A stretch of DNA of 64,000 nucleotides from JAJDXO01 sp965207535 (GCA_965207535.1 CBDBMR010000016.1:1-64000), one strand, 5' to 3'. Shown: positions 1 to 7,635, numbered from the stretch's first letter. Notes: a model not told the origin generated them from the sequence alone. A program made the numbers and translations.

Positions 1-1558
1 TGGAGTCCGAAACGGCCAACACGTTCATCGTGGCCGCGGCGACCGACGGGCCGGTGAAGGTCACCGTGCTCCCGGACAGCGACACCCCCGTGAAATTGCT
101 CCCCAGCACCAGGTTGAAGTCCGCGGGCCGCGAGGCGCCGGCGAAGTTCAGCGGAACCGTCACCGTCTCGCCCGAAACCAGCGCGCGGCTCAGCGCCACG
201 CGGATCTGCGCCTCGTTGTCGACGTCGTCCTCAACCGCAAGGTCGTCCGGGATCGACAGGGTCAGCGTGAGGTCGTTGTCCCGGTAGGTCAGGCGCACCA
301 AGCGTTGGGTGGCGTGCCGGACGCCGCCGCCGCCCACGTTGGTGAAGCTCGAATCGGTCCAGTCGGCAGTGACGGCGCTTATTCCCAGCTCAATGTAGCC
401 GTCGTCCGTGTCGGCGTCGCCGTTGTTCGTGGGCGTCAGCGTGACCGTGGCCTCCTGCACGATGTCGGTGTCGTGGCCGGTGAACTGCACGTAGAAGATA
501 TCGGAGCTCAGGTTCGCTCCGGTTGCACCGTTGCCCGAAACGGACAGGGCGTAGTCCCGATCAGATTCGTCATGGGCATCGATTCCCTCCGCGCCAACGT
601 AATCGATCGGCACCGCGAGCTGCTCGCCGGCGTAGAGGCGCCGCGACAGGCGAACCGTCACCGCCGCCGTGTCCGTCGCAACCTGCTCCGTGAAGGTCAC
701 GTCCGACGTCGCAACAAGGCTCGCGATGGTGGGGTCGTCGTCCACGATGGTGGTCGTGTCGGAGTTGGGGCTGCCGACCGTGTAGCCGCTGCCGGGCAGC
801 AGGGTGCAGGTCGCCGAGCCGTTCGGCTCGTCCACGTCGTCGTCGTCAAAACTGATTACGTAGACTGACGACCCGAGCGAAGTACCCTTGGTGAACGTCT
901 TGTCGCCGGTCCCTCCGGAAGCCAGGAAGTCGCCGGTCTGGCTGATGCGGAGGTTGACCGGCAGAGATGAAGCCTGCGTGCCGCTTCTCCCGACGACGCA
1001 GCTGAGACTGCCGTCGTCTTCGTCTGCGGAACTGGTCATATTGATCGTAAACGTCGGCTGGGACTGGGCGAGGGCGGCGGGCGCGAGCGCGCCCGACAGC
1101 GGCAGGGCGAGCAGCGCGGCGGCGAGGACCGGGCGCAGGCCGCGCCGCAGACGCAGGGCGGCATGGCGGACGCCCGCAGCGGCGCGGGCGGCGGGAAGAT
1201 CGAAGCTGTCGGAAGGAGAAGAGTGCCGCTGGGCTGAAGAGCGCCGTCCGGCAGAAGAAGAATCAGGCGGGGAGGCTAGCGGGCAAGAGCGGTCCCATGA
1301 TGCACACGCAGGTTGGGCGACCCGGCGACCCGGCGACCCGGCGACCCGGCGACCCGGCGACCCGGCGACCCGGCGACCCGGCGACCCGGCGACCCGGCGA
1401 CCCGGCGACCCGGCGACCCGGCTTATTATACCGCCGGCATCGTCGCCGGTTGTCAAGCCGTCGCGCGAACGGATGTCGCTCGCCCCGCCGTCCGGAGCCC
1501 CCGCGAGCGCAACCTTCGCCGCGCGCAAAATGTCACCGATCCTGTCCAACATGGTCAT
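1..1558 (-). CDS. Secreted Calx-beta-like repeat protein, 3' end outside window
   Basis: The minus strand is open from an ATG at 1558 (alternative ATG at 1552) to the left edge, 519 codons without a stop. From about 1153 downward it encodes a basic stretch, a hydrophobic segment (PVLAAALLALPLSGALAP) and an AlaXAla-type cleavage site followed by QSQPTF, a convincing signal peptide. After this come Thr/Ser/Asp-rich beta-sandwich repeats with acidic turns (SFDDDDVDEP, IVDDDPT, YRDNDLTL), typical of Calx-beta/cadherin-like extracellular proteins. Function is probably adhesion or surface structure, by inference. The start is uncertain. No ATG, GTG or TTG lies in this frame between the promoter-like site at 1425-1456 and the signal peptide. 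The only in-frame ATGs lie upstream of the 8-bp repeat tract, which would put the signal peptide at about residue 136. The gene may therefore use a rare start, be phase-variable, or be broken. Confidence 0.7.
   Translation of the reverse strand, partial: MTMLDRIGDILRAAKVALAGAPDGGASDIRSRDGLTTGDDAGGIISRVAGSPGRRVAGSPGRRVAGSPGRRVAGSPGRRVAQPACASWDRSCPLASPPDSSSAGRRSSAQRHSSPSDSFDLPAARAAAGVRHAALRLRRGLRPVLAAALLALPLSGALAPAALAQSQPTFTINMTSSADEDDGSLSCVVGRSGTQASSLPVNLRISQTGDFLASGGTGDKTFTKGTSLGSSVYVISFDDDDVDEPNGSATCTLLPGSGYTVGSPNSDTTTIVDDDPTIASLVATSDVTFTEQVATDTAAVTVRLSRRLYAGEQLAVPIDYVGAEGIDAHDESDRDYALSVSGNGATGANLSSDIFYVQFTGHDTDIVQEATVTLTPTNNGDADTDDGYIELGISAVTADWTDSSFTNVGGGGVRHATQRLVRLTYRDNDLTLTLSIPDDLAVEDDVDNEAQIRVALSRALVSGETVTVPLNFAGASRPADFNLVLGSNFTGVSLSGSTVTFTGPSVAAATMNVLAVSDS
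1316..1422. repeat. Tandem 8-bp repeat tract, about 13 copies
   Basis: Twelve perfect consecutive copies of CCCGGCGA (1321-1416) plus partial copies at both ends (GGCGA at 1316-1320, CCCGGC at 1417-1422). Eight is not a multiple of three, so each gain or loss of a unit shifts the frame of the minus-strand open reading frame that crosses it. The tract lies between a promoter-like site and a signal-peptide-encoding region. Confidence 0.95.
1425..1456 (-). promoter_or_regulatory. Promoter-like site for the Calx-beta gene
   Basis: On the minus strand a perfect TTGACA (1456-1451) is followed after 20 bp by a perfect TATAAT (1430-1425). Both hexamers match the sigma-70 consensus, but the spacer is about 3 bp longer than the optimum. 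The 8-bp tract sits immediately downstream, where it would lie in the 5' transcribed region. Confidence 0.5.
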
Positions 1559-1834
1559 CGCATTGGTCCCCGACTCTGTCGCCCGGCAGGCCCCGCAAGG
1601 CACACGCCCGCCGGTTAACGCCTGTTCTATCGGCAATTTGTAAGCAGATTCCGCCGGGAATTCAAACACAGATCGCGCGACAGGCACAAACCGCGCGTGC
1701 CCGGGCGCCGTTCTTCCTGCTGCCGCTGGCGGCGGCGGCGACCGGGCGGTCAGCGTCATCGCCGCCGCGTCCGGCAGCATCGCCGATTCCGGTGCGCGCC
1801 GATTCCGTCAGCATGCGCGGCAGACTCCCCGCGG
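1559..1834. other. Intergenic stretch with a 27-bp duplicate of a neighbouring gene
   Basis: No gene is supported here. Positions 1701-1727 are identical over 27 bp to 3452-3478 inside the small membrane protein gene downstream, and both are followed by GCG/GGC-rich sequence. The fragment probably reflects a local duplication or gene remnant. The region separates the broken lipoprotein gene from the Calx-beta gene. Confidence 0.5.
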
Positions 1835-2797
1835 CTACCGGCGGTCCGACCGGGACGCGCCGAACGACCCCGCGATCGAGCCCGACCGGAACACGCCGCC
1901 GACCTCCTCCTGGTAGCCGCCGTAGAATGACCCCTGGACATGCTCGCCGTCCCAGTGCGTGCCCCTGGAGAACGCCCCGTCCTTCACCGCGATGCCGGCC
2001 CACTCCATCCTGTGGCCCGCGGCGGCGCCGGTCCGCAGGTTGACGAAGTTTGTCGAGCGTGATATCGACCGACGCGTCGGCGAAGTCGTACACGATCCCG
2101 GCATCCCCCTGCAGCACGTCCGGATCGGGGAACAGCCGGTTCAGGTCGACGCCCAGCGCCACGCCGGTCCATGTCGCCGACCCGGCGAGCGGGTTCGCGC
2201 CCGATGCCCGGCCGATGGAGTAGGGCAGGGCCCGAACCGAGTCCGGCGCGCCCTTGTCGGGATAGAAAGCCACCTGCAGGACGAAGGTGCTGTAGTGCAT
2301 CCAGCCGCCATAGGCGGTGAAATCCTGGAAGACCTCGGGATCGGAGACCACCTCGCCGGTTACCTCGAAGAATGCCTGGCCAAGCCGGACGCCCCGGTGT
2401 TCCATCACCGGCCGGTAGTCCGCACCGAAGAAATGATCCTCCAGCGTTATCTCCCCGTCCGCGCCGTAGCGGCAGTCTCCGACCTCGCACGCCGCCCCCT
2501 CCATGGTGCCGGGATATTCCGCGAAGGCGCGCCAGGTGCCGGTCATGATCTGGGTGTCGGCGCCGGTGACGATCCTCTCGTTCGAGCGCCGCAAGGTCTT
2601 CCGGGGTCATGGCGGGGCGCCGCGCTTCCGGCGACGTTCGCCCGCGCGGCCGAGGCGTCCAGCAGCCAGTCCGGCGAGCCGGATGCCGCGCCCGCGCCGG
2701 GTCCGGCGTCCGTCGCCGCCACGTCCTCGCGGTTCCCGGCGCACCCGGAGACCGCCAGGGCGACGAGTATCGCCAACAACGCGATCATGCTGCGCAT
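1835..2797 (-). pseudogene. Transferrin-binding-protein-like surface lipoprotein, three frameshifts
   Basis: Translation starts well: a GGAGGAAA ribosome site, then MRSMIALLAILVALAVSGC, a lipoprotein signal with lipobox cysteine. Homologous-looking sequence then continues in three successive frame changes: MTPEDLAAL, then NERIVTGADTQIMTGTWRAF through VDITLDKL, then FVNLRTGAAAGHRMEW to the end. The terminal segment (GSFYGGYQEEVGGVFRSGS, then AGSFGASR) is characteristic of the C-terminal beta-barrel of TbpB/HpuA-like and Slam-type lipoproteins. Each shift equals one extra base (near 2623-2626 in a CCCC run, near 2597-2602, and near 2049-2053 in an AAA run). Together they restore the original phase. 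Intact, the product would be about 320 residues, anchored at the outer membrane. Either the gene is decaying or the assembly has indel errors. Confidence 0.75.
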
Positions 2798-3149
2798 GCT
2801 CTTTCCTCCGCGAGCCTGAATGAAGTCCGACGCTGCCCGGCACCCCGATGAGCGCGCGCAGGCGGAGGCCTGCCGTTCCCGGGTCCGATTCGCGCATTCT
2901 GCACCGCATCCCCGGCGGTGTCACCTGCGTCGGATCGCGTCCGGGCGGACATCGCGCGCCGGCATGGGCGGCGTCCGGCAGGCAGGGTCGTCGCACACGG
3001 CGCCGCCCTTGACGGTGGCACCGGCCTTGTCCGCCGCCCCGGCAGGGCAGGATGCGCACGGGTTTATGTCTTGCGCCCCGGCAGATTCCGGTGCGCAATT
3101 GCAGCGCCGGAGACACGGGGCGACCGCATTGCCGGGAGGAGGCAAGGAG
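2798..3149. other. Divergent intergenic region
   Basis: This lies between the divergently read lipoprotein pseudogene and the small membrane protein. It holds the ribosome-binding sites of both (GGAGGAAA on the minus strand near 2805, GGAGGAGGCAAGGAG just before 3150). I see no convincing promoter hexamers or RNA gene. Open frames continue through it on both strands but look like high-GC artefacts. Confidence 0.4.
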
Positions 3150-3671
3150 ATGACGGCATCGATCCGCGCGGCGCTGGAGCGATGGGCGACCCGGCGGGTG
3201 GCGCTCGCCGCGCTGGCCGTCGCTGCCGCCTGCATCGCGGGGCTGGCCTGGCGCCGGGACCGGCTGGGCGGCCTCGAACTCCTCGACAGCCGCAGCTGGT
3301 ACACCCCCGGCGAGGCGGCGGCGCTGTTCGAGGCGCTCGACCGGCTCGACGCCGGCGCGCGCACGGTCTACGCGGCGACCGGCCTGACGATCGACATGGC
3401 GTTTCCGGCGGCCTACGGACTGCTGTTCGCGATCCTGCTGGTCCGCCTGTTCCGGGCGCCGTTCTTCCTGCTGCCGCTCGCGACGGCGGCGGCGGACGTG
3501 CTGGAGAACGCGGCCGTCGCCGCGCTGGCGCTGAGCTACGCCGGCGCGCCGTCGCCGCTGGCGTGGCTGGCCGCGGCGTTCACCCTGGTCAAGGCGCTTT
3601 CCGGCTACGCCGGGCTGGCGGCGACATGCGTCGGCGCCGTCCGCTGGCTGTGGCGGCGCCGCAGGCGCTGA
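3150..3671 (+). CDS. Small polytopic membrane protein, unknown function
   Basis: This 173-residue protein begins MTASIRAALERWATRRVALA; the ATG is preceded by an unusually strong purine-rich ribosome site. An upstream in-frame extension to 2820 is possible but has Arg/Ala-rich, non-protein-like composition. Four hydrophobic segments are visible at about residues 17-34, 76-98, 104-126 and 134-160, with an Arg-rich C-terminus (WLWRRRRR). The loop between segments 1 and 2 contains LLDSRSWYTPGEAAALFEAL, a pattern seen in small uncharacterised proteobacterial integral membrane proteins. A 27-bp piece of the gene (3452-3478) is duplicated at 1701-1727. I do not recognise a specific function. Confidence 0.75.
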   Translation: MTASIRAALERWATRRVALAALAVAAACIAGLAWRRDRLGGLELLDSRSWYTPGEAAALFEALDRLDAGARTVYAATGLTIDMAFPAAYGLLFAILLVRLFRAPFFLLPLATAAADVLENAAVAALALSYAGAPSPLAWLAAAFTLVKALSGYAGLAATCVGAVRWLWRRRRR

Positions 3672-4395
3672 CGGTGCATGGCGGGAACCATGCCGCGCAC
3701 AGGCGTGGGCGCCCGGCGGCGGAATGACGACGGCATCGAACGGCGTGCGGAGCGGCACGACGGGCTTTACCACCGCCGCTGGCTCCCTGTCACCGAAAGG
3801 TTGCGGTCCGTTCCGTGGACAGAGCCCGCCAGGGACCGTCCGGGGTTGGATCTCATGCGATTCCCATGCGCTTCCCACCGGCCCCGGCCCCGCTATCGGC
3901 AGGCCTCCGAAAGCGCTGCCGTGCGCAGGCGATCGTCCCGAGCCCGGCACCGCATCGTCCCTTACGACCTTCGGATTCTGGGTCTGAAGGTCCTGAGCTA
4001 GATTGTTCTGGATCCGACGTATTATTGGTCGACTCTTCGCCCTCGTTCTCGGAGACGAATCTCAGCCCAGCCTGCTTGTGGTGGTGCGCCGGGCCCATCC
4101 GCTCAAGGACTGGGCGCGGGCGGATCAAAAAGCGGACCAGCCACAAGAAGGCCTGCGTGGCCCTGTCTCGCCCAAGGCTACAGCCTGACGGCGATCCGCA
4201 AGCCGTTCGGTCACAGTCAACACCAGACCATGACTCACTAATCCCATTTGGCACAAAGATCCGTGCATACTCACGCCGCTTAGGTACAGATTCGCAGATA
4301 TTCAGAGCCCTGCCTCCACGTTACTTGTCAGATACCAGCCATCCCATACGCCCAGCGACGTCCGTCGCGCACCTGGCTTTCCGGCACCAGCGTCG
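3672..4395. other. 724-bp stretch without a supportable gene
   Basis: Several open frames cross this stretch on both strands (for example 3853-4254 minus and 4003-4188 plus), but none has a recognisable domain, a good ribosome site or convincing composition. Base composition drops from strongly GC-rich to mixed after about 3980, marking the edge of the lower-GC block that continues to about 6060. It may hold decayed mobile or accessory DNA; no transposase motif could be identified. Confidence 0.4.
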
Positions 4396-4746
4396 TCAGT
4401 CGTTGGTATCGGTTGACGCTTCTTCCGCACTCTTCACTGTAGCCTTCGCTTGGGCGAGCCCGTCCAGCACCGCCTGCAATCTCTCAAGGCTATGTTCGGC
4501 CTCACTGCTAGTACGAATTTCCTCCGTGACCTCGTCGAGTCGATGGATCAGTACACGCAAGAGCTTAGTCCGATCCGCAAAGTTATTGCGAATTGACCGT
4601 TTGTACGCTCGCCGTGCAACAGAGAGAGCTGCATCAGCTTCCGCGACAATTTCGGGATCCTCGCATTCATCGGCTACTTCGTTAAGCGCTCTGATCGCCT
4701 GCTTGTATGCACTTTTGAGTTGTCGCAACGAAGACTCTCTCGACAT
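4396..4746 (-). CDS. Small helical coiled-coil protein, unknown
   Basis: A 116-residue protein beginning MSRESSLRQLKSAYKQAIRA, rich in Ala, Glu, Arg and Lys, predicted to be almost entirely helical, with heptad-like leucines (LLRVLIHRLDEVTEEI, LERLQAVLDGL). There is no signal peptide or membrane segment. It lies 74 bp downstream of the lipoprotein gene on the same strand and shares its lower GC content, suggesting a two-gene accessory operon. No family is recognised. Confidence 0.65.
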   Translation of the reverse strand: MSRESSLRQLKSAYKQAIRALNEVADECEDPEIVAEADAALSVARRAYKRSIRNNFADRTKLLRVLIHRLDEVTEEIRTSSEAEHSLERLQAVLDGLAQAKATVKSAEEASTDTND

Positions 4747-4820
4747 CCGGAAGTCCTCCTGAACCGGGTTGTGGGTCGTGTGGTCCTGTTGGGGTGGTTA
4801 GAGCGCACCACACTACGAAA

Positions 4821-6011
4821 TCACGCTGCCTCCATCTGGGACTGTTCAGTAAGGGCACCTAGCTCCCTCTTTCGGAGTAGCTCAATATCGCTACGCAGCT
4901 TTATGGTCAATGCAGTAATCTCCGTTACTAAGCTTTGAAGGTTCGTCGGTTTGCCTAACTGAAGTTCGATCGCAAGCATCGTTACATTGATTTTCTTGAG
5001 AATTCTTACGTAGCTATCCAGCGTCGATTTATATTCCTTTCTGGCCTGTTCTTGAGACAGTCTAAGCTCATCGGCCTCACGCATCTTTCCGAGAAGCTGT
5101 TCCAGTTGAGATTGCACTAATTCGGAGTAAGGCTTGAGTCCATCGGGTGGGGAAGGATAATTGGACAGGCCGGATTCCTTGACGCTGAACTGCTTATTGT
5201 CAAATTTAATCTCCACGTCACGCCCAAAGGCGCCTATGATATCCTTCATTTCCTGCTCAACAGCAGACTTCCGTTGAACTTGCTCAGGGTGTTTGTTTGC
5301 TAGGGGCTCGGCGTGTTCCCGTGCAATCCGCGCCATAGTTCGACAAATCGTTCTCATTGATCTGGTCGCTTTATCTAAGTGATCATCTAGCAATATACCC
5401 TTTTCAGCCGCGTACGTAGTCGTGTCAGCGATAAGCACTCTCGTGATAATTTCGTGAATTATCGGTCGAGCCCTGCGAATTGCTTCCTCAAACTCAGATG
5501 TAGCACGAGCGCGCTCCGCTAGCACGATGAATTTCTCAATGGTGGGTAAGAGCACGTCGAATCCCGTGATAGCTGTTCCGAGAGATGTGCTTACATTTTG
5601 CAAGGAGCTGACTAACGTACCCATTCGTTTTCTAAGACGCACCGCACTCTCGCCAGATACCAGCGCAGTTAACGTTTCATTATAGCGACTAATTGCGTCC
5701 CACGCCTGTACACGAGTGTCGATGATTGAATGTTGACTGGTATTTGTCGCGTTAGGATCATAATCGGCAAGAGGATCGCTATTCTCAGCTTCCACAGCAG
5801 AATTGGATTGTGTGTCGAGTGTGTCTACAGAACGCCTTGTTGTGTCGTAATCTACAAGTATGGTCTCTGACACAGAGCGTGCAGCCGAAACAGCTTCCAG
5901 ATAGGCGGCAAATTCTGCCTCAGGTATTCCGGTGCATCCAATCAGGAGCAGCGGCAAGGACAACACAATCCGTCGTAATAGGTAGGTTGATCTGGGTTCT
6001 CGGAGCCTCAT
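4821..6011 (-). CDS. Putative lipoprotein with long helical domain, unknown
   Basis: A 396-residue protein beginning MRLREPRSTYLLRRIVLSLP, followed by LLLIGC, a lipoprotein signal peptide with the lipid-modified cysteine at about residue 26. AGAGG lies just upstream of the ATG, which supports this start over longer in-frame alternatives. The mature part is hydrophilic and mostly helical, with many charged heptad-like stretches including LVQSQLEQLLGKMREADELR, consistent with a coiled-coil periplasmic or envelope protein. Codon use is less GC-biased than in flanking genes, and the gene sits between GC-rich blocks, suggesting acquisition by transfer. No enzymatic motif is seen. Confidence 0.7.
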   Translation of the reverse strand: MRLREPRSTYLLRRIVLSLPLLLIGCTGIPEAEFAAYLEAVSAARSVSETILVDYDTTRRSVDTLDTQSNSAVEAENSDPLADYDPNATNTSQHSIIDTRVQAWDAISRYNETLTALVSGESAVRLRKRMGTLVSSLQNVSTSLGTAITGFDVLLPTIEKFIVLAERARATSEFEEAIRRARPIIHEIITRVLIADTTTYAAEKGILLDDHLDKATRSMRTICRTMARIAREHAEPLANKHPEQVQRKSAVEQEMKDIIGAFGRDVEIKFDNKQFSVKESGLSNYPSPPDGLKPYSELVQSQLEQLLGKMREADELRLSQEQARKEYKSTLDSYVRILKKINVTMLAIELQLGKPTNLQSLVTEITALTIKLRSDIELLRKRELGALTEQSQMEAA

Positions 6012-6220
6012 TGCCAACCTCTTGTTGGTAGCACGACACGACGAGAAACGACGCAGCTTCGTCGGCATCGCCAACGCACTTATCAATGAATGCAACCAAG
6101 ACGCGGCCGCTAGGATCCGGGGTCCCGGGAAGGGGCGCGCGTTCCGGCAATTGCCAGCCAAGAATTCTTCGCGCCTTATCTCGAGTTCCTTCGCAAAAGG
6201 AACTGGTTCAGGCCAAACAC
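6012..6220. other. Intergenic region with cluster of palindromic 6-mers
   Basis: This is the junction between the low-GC block and the toxin-antitoxin pair. Within 83 bp lie GCGGCCGC (6103-6110), GGATCC (6113-6118), CCCGGG (6124-6129), CAATTG (6148-6153), GAATTC (6162-6167) and CTCGAG (6180-6185). No gene is supported here. Confidence 0.6.
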
Positions 6221-6649
6221 TCATGCATCTGTCCACGGATCGATCACGTCGACGCCGGTGTCCATAAAGTCCCGCACGTTGCGGGTCGCCACCGCCATGC
6301 CCTGCGAGCACGCAATGGCCGCGATCTGACAGTCCGCCTGCGATACTGGGCGTCCGGCGGCGCGGCACATGGCCACGATCTCGGCGTAGGTGCGTGCCGC
6401 GTTGCTGTCGAACGGAAGAACCCGACCGGCGAACAGGCTGCCAAGCGTTCGTTCGGCGGCGTCCGCCAGCCCCCGGCGGCGCGCACCCTCCGGCAGGATG
6501 GCGACACCAGTGCGAATCTCCGCTTCCGTGATCGCCGTGACGAACAGATCCTGCGTCGGCTGCTCGTCCATCCAGGAGAGAACCTTCGGATTCGGCGCGT
6601 TGCGCATCAGTTCGGACACCACGTTCGTGTCAAGCAGGAACACGGCCAT
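6221..6649 (-). CDS. PIN-domain toxin of the VapC/FitB type
   Basis: A 142-residue PIN-domain ribonuclease, likely cleaving tRNA or mRNA when free of its antitoxin. It begins MAVFLLDTNVVSELM with the first metal-binding Asp at residue 7. Further acidic residues fit the PIN site: Glu42 (AITEAEIRTG), Asp106 (PVSQADCQIAA) and Asp127 (ATRNVRDFMDTG). The LLDTNVVSELMR and LPFDSNAARTYAEI blocks are typical of FitB. The start lies one base after the antitoxin stop, so translation is probably coupled. Length matches the family. Confidence 0.9.
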   Translation of the reverse strand: MAVFLLDTNVVSELMRNAPNPKVLSWMDEQPTQDLFVTAITEAEIRTGVAILPEGARRRGLADAAERTLGSLFAGRVLPFDSNAARTYAEIVAMCRAAGRPVSQADCQIAAIACSQGMAVATRNVRDFMDTGVDVIDPWTDA

Positions 6650-6650
6650 C

Positions 6651-6896
6651 TCAGTCGAAGCGCGGCGGTTCGCGCATCGGTTCGCGCGGCGGCAGCTCCA
6701 GATCGACACCGCCGAAGGGCTTGAACAGTTCGTGGATCGCCGTCCCCAGGCCCCTGGCAGGCACGGTCCCCCGTCCGACCGCCTCGCGGAGGATCAGCCG
6801 CACTTCCTCTTCCATGGACCGGCCATTGCCTGCCGCGCGCTTGCGCAGCCCGGTCTTCACGCCGTCGTCTAGATTGCGGATCGTTATGCTCGCCAT
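6651..6896 (-). CDS. FitA/VapB-type ribbon-helix-helix antitoxin
   Basis: An 81-residue protein beginning MASITIRNLDDGVKTGLRKR, then GRSMEEEVRLILREAV, the Arc/FitA ribbon-helix-helix signature that binds the operon promoter. The basic and acidic C-terminal tail (ELPPREPMREPPRFD) would wrap the toxin. I chose the ATG at 6896 because GGAGG lies eight bases upstream; ATGs at 6902 and 6917 are alternatives. It lies directly upstream of the PIN toxin, the usual antitoxin-first order. Autoregulation is expected from the family. Confidence 0.85.
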   Translation of the reverse strand: MASITIRNLDDGVKTGLRKRAAGNGRSMEEEVRLILREAVGRGTVPARGLGTAIHELFKPFGGVDLELPPREPMREPPRFD

Positions 6897-7189
6897 CGCC
6901 ATGTCCTCCATTCGCATCTGGCCAGAGCCTATGCGGTGCTTGCGATGCAATCAAGCAATGATCGGGGTCTCTTGCCTGTCAGCGCAGTTACGCCCGCGCG
7001 GTTTTGGGGTAGTCGCTGAGAATGTCGGCGGCAGGATGAAGGTGTTGGCGTGGACCGAGACGCCCTTGCGGGTCTCGGCTTCGGCATCCCGGATCGCGGA
7101 CGTTCCCCGCGAACTGGACGATCTGTATTCCGGACCGTATAGGTCTACGAGTCAGTGCGCGCACGCGTTTCGCGCAAGGAGGTTTCAAG

Positions 7190-7450
7190 ATGGTTCGGGG
7201 TCCGAAAATGGTAATCCGCTGCCTCGCGCCGCCATGGGCCGTCCTGATTTTGAAAAAATCTGCATTCCATTTGATGACTGATCCGGTATTCCCGACTGTA
7301 AGTCGCCTGATCCATAGAAAATTATTCAATAATTACGGTATGTTAGATGATATTCGCCCAAAATATAACAAACTTGACACGGGCATCCACGCTTTGGGGG
7401 CAGTTCTACACGTGGATGGCCGGGTCTGGGGCCCGGCCATGACGCTTTGA
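7190..7450 (+). CDS. Possible small hypothetical protein
   Basis: An 86-codon frame beginning MVRGPKMVIRCLAPPWAVLI. The only argument for it is a near-perfect AAGGAGG ribosome site seven bases before the ATG. The 3' end runs into an intergenic repeat (from about 7405), and the composition is mixed, with no recognisable domain. It may be the remnant of a longer gene truncated by the repeat, or chance. Confidence 0.25.
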   Translation: MVRGPKMVIRCLAPPWAVLILKKSAFHLMTDPVFPTVSRLIHRKLFNNYGMLDDIRPKYNKLDTGIHALGAVLHVDGRVWGPAMTL

Positions 7451-7455
7451 CGGTG

Positions 7456-7480
7456 CTCCTCACCGTCTCTGTGGTTCAAG
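7456..7480 (-). repeat. Inverted partial copy of the ACCACAGAGAC element
   Basis: These 25 bp are the exact reverse complement of 8583-8607. The pair brackets the tRNA-Sec and crotonase genes. The sequence is one arm of the 60-66 bp palindromic element seen at 8588-8646 and 14511-14576. Confidence 0.8.
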
Positions 7481-7540
7481 AAGCCGATTTCCGTTCGGTG
7501 CGTGCTTTTCAACCCCGCCGAGCCTTTGTAAAACAACCGC

Positions 7541-7635
7541 GGAAGGGAAGCGGTGCCGGTGTGCCGGCTGGTCTTCAAAACCAGTGAAGGCTGTAAGACA
7601 GTCTTAGTGGGTTCGACTCCCACTCTCTTCCGCCA
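7541..7635 (+). tRNA. selC: tRNA-Sec (UCA anticodon)
   Basis: A 95-nt selenocysteine tRNA with encoded CCA. It has an 8-bp acceptor stem (GGAAGGGA with TCTCTTCC), discriminator G, an anticodon stem CTGGT/ACCAG with loop CTTCAAA and anticodon TCA at 7575-7577, a long variable arm (about 7585-7608), and a T arm closing on GGTTCGACTCC. These features distinguish it from a UGA suppressor or tRNA-Ser. It implies that the genome makes selenoproteins and encodes selA/selB elsewhere; neither is in this window. Confidence 0.95.

Larger units (their letters stand above)
6897..7540. other. Mostly non-coding spacer before tRNA-Sec
   Basis: This holds a possible small gene (7190-7450, listed separately), an AT-rich stretch at about 7240-7380, a hairpin-forming GGCCGGG/CCCGGCC segment at 7416-7437, and an inverted repeat at 7456-7480. 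The minus strand at 7080-6945 reads ETRKGVSVHANTFIL and later PKPRGRN, then a stop. This faintly recalls the C-terminal part of GMC oxidoreductases and may be a remnant; the evidence is weak. Confidence 0.35.

Noticed and set aside
1316..1422. CRISPR array
   Set aside because: The unit is a contiguous 8-mer without spacers; no cas genes are present.
888..2043. Plus-strand frames with GDPATRRP repeats
   Set aside because: They are the translation of the 8-bp tract on the non-coding strand; the coherent protein signal is on the minus strand.
3815..4762. Plus-strand 315-codon frame over the composition boundary
   Set aside because: No ribosome site or domain, and it runs antisense over the better supported gene at 4396-4746.
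6945..7080. GMC oxidoreductase C-terminal fragment on the minus strand
   Set aside because: Only a faint resemblance over about 40 codons; not enough to call a pseudogene.
7333..7623. Minus-strand 96-codon frame
   Set aside because: It overlaps tRNA-Sec almost completely.
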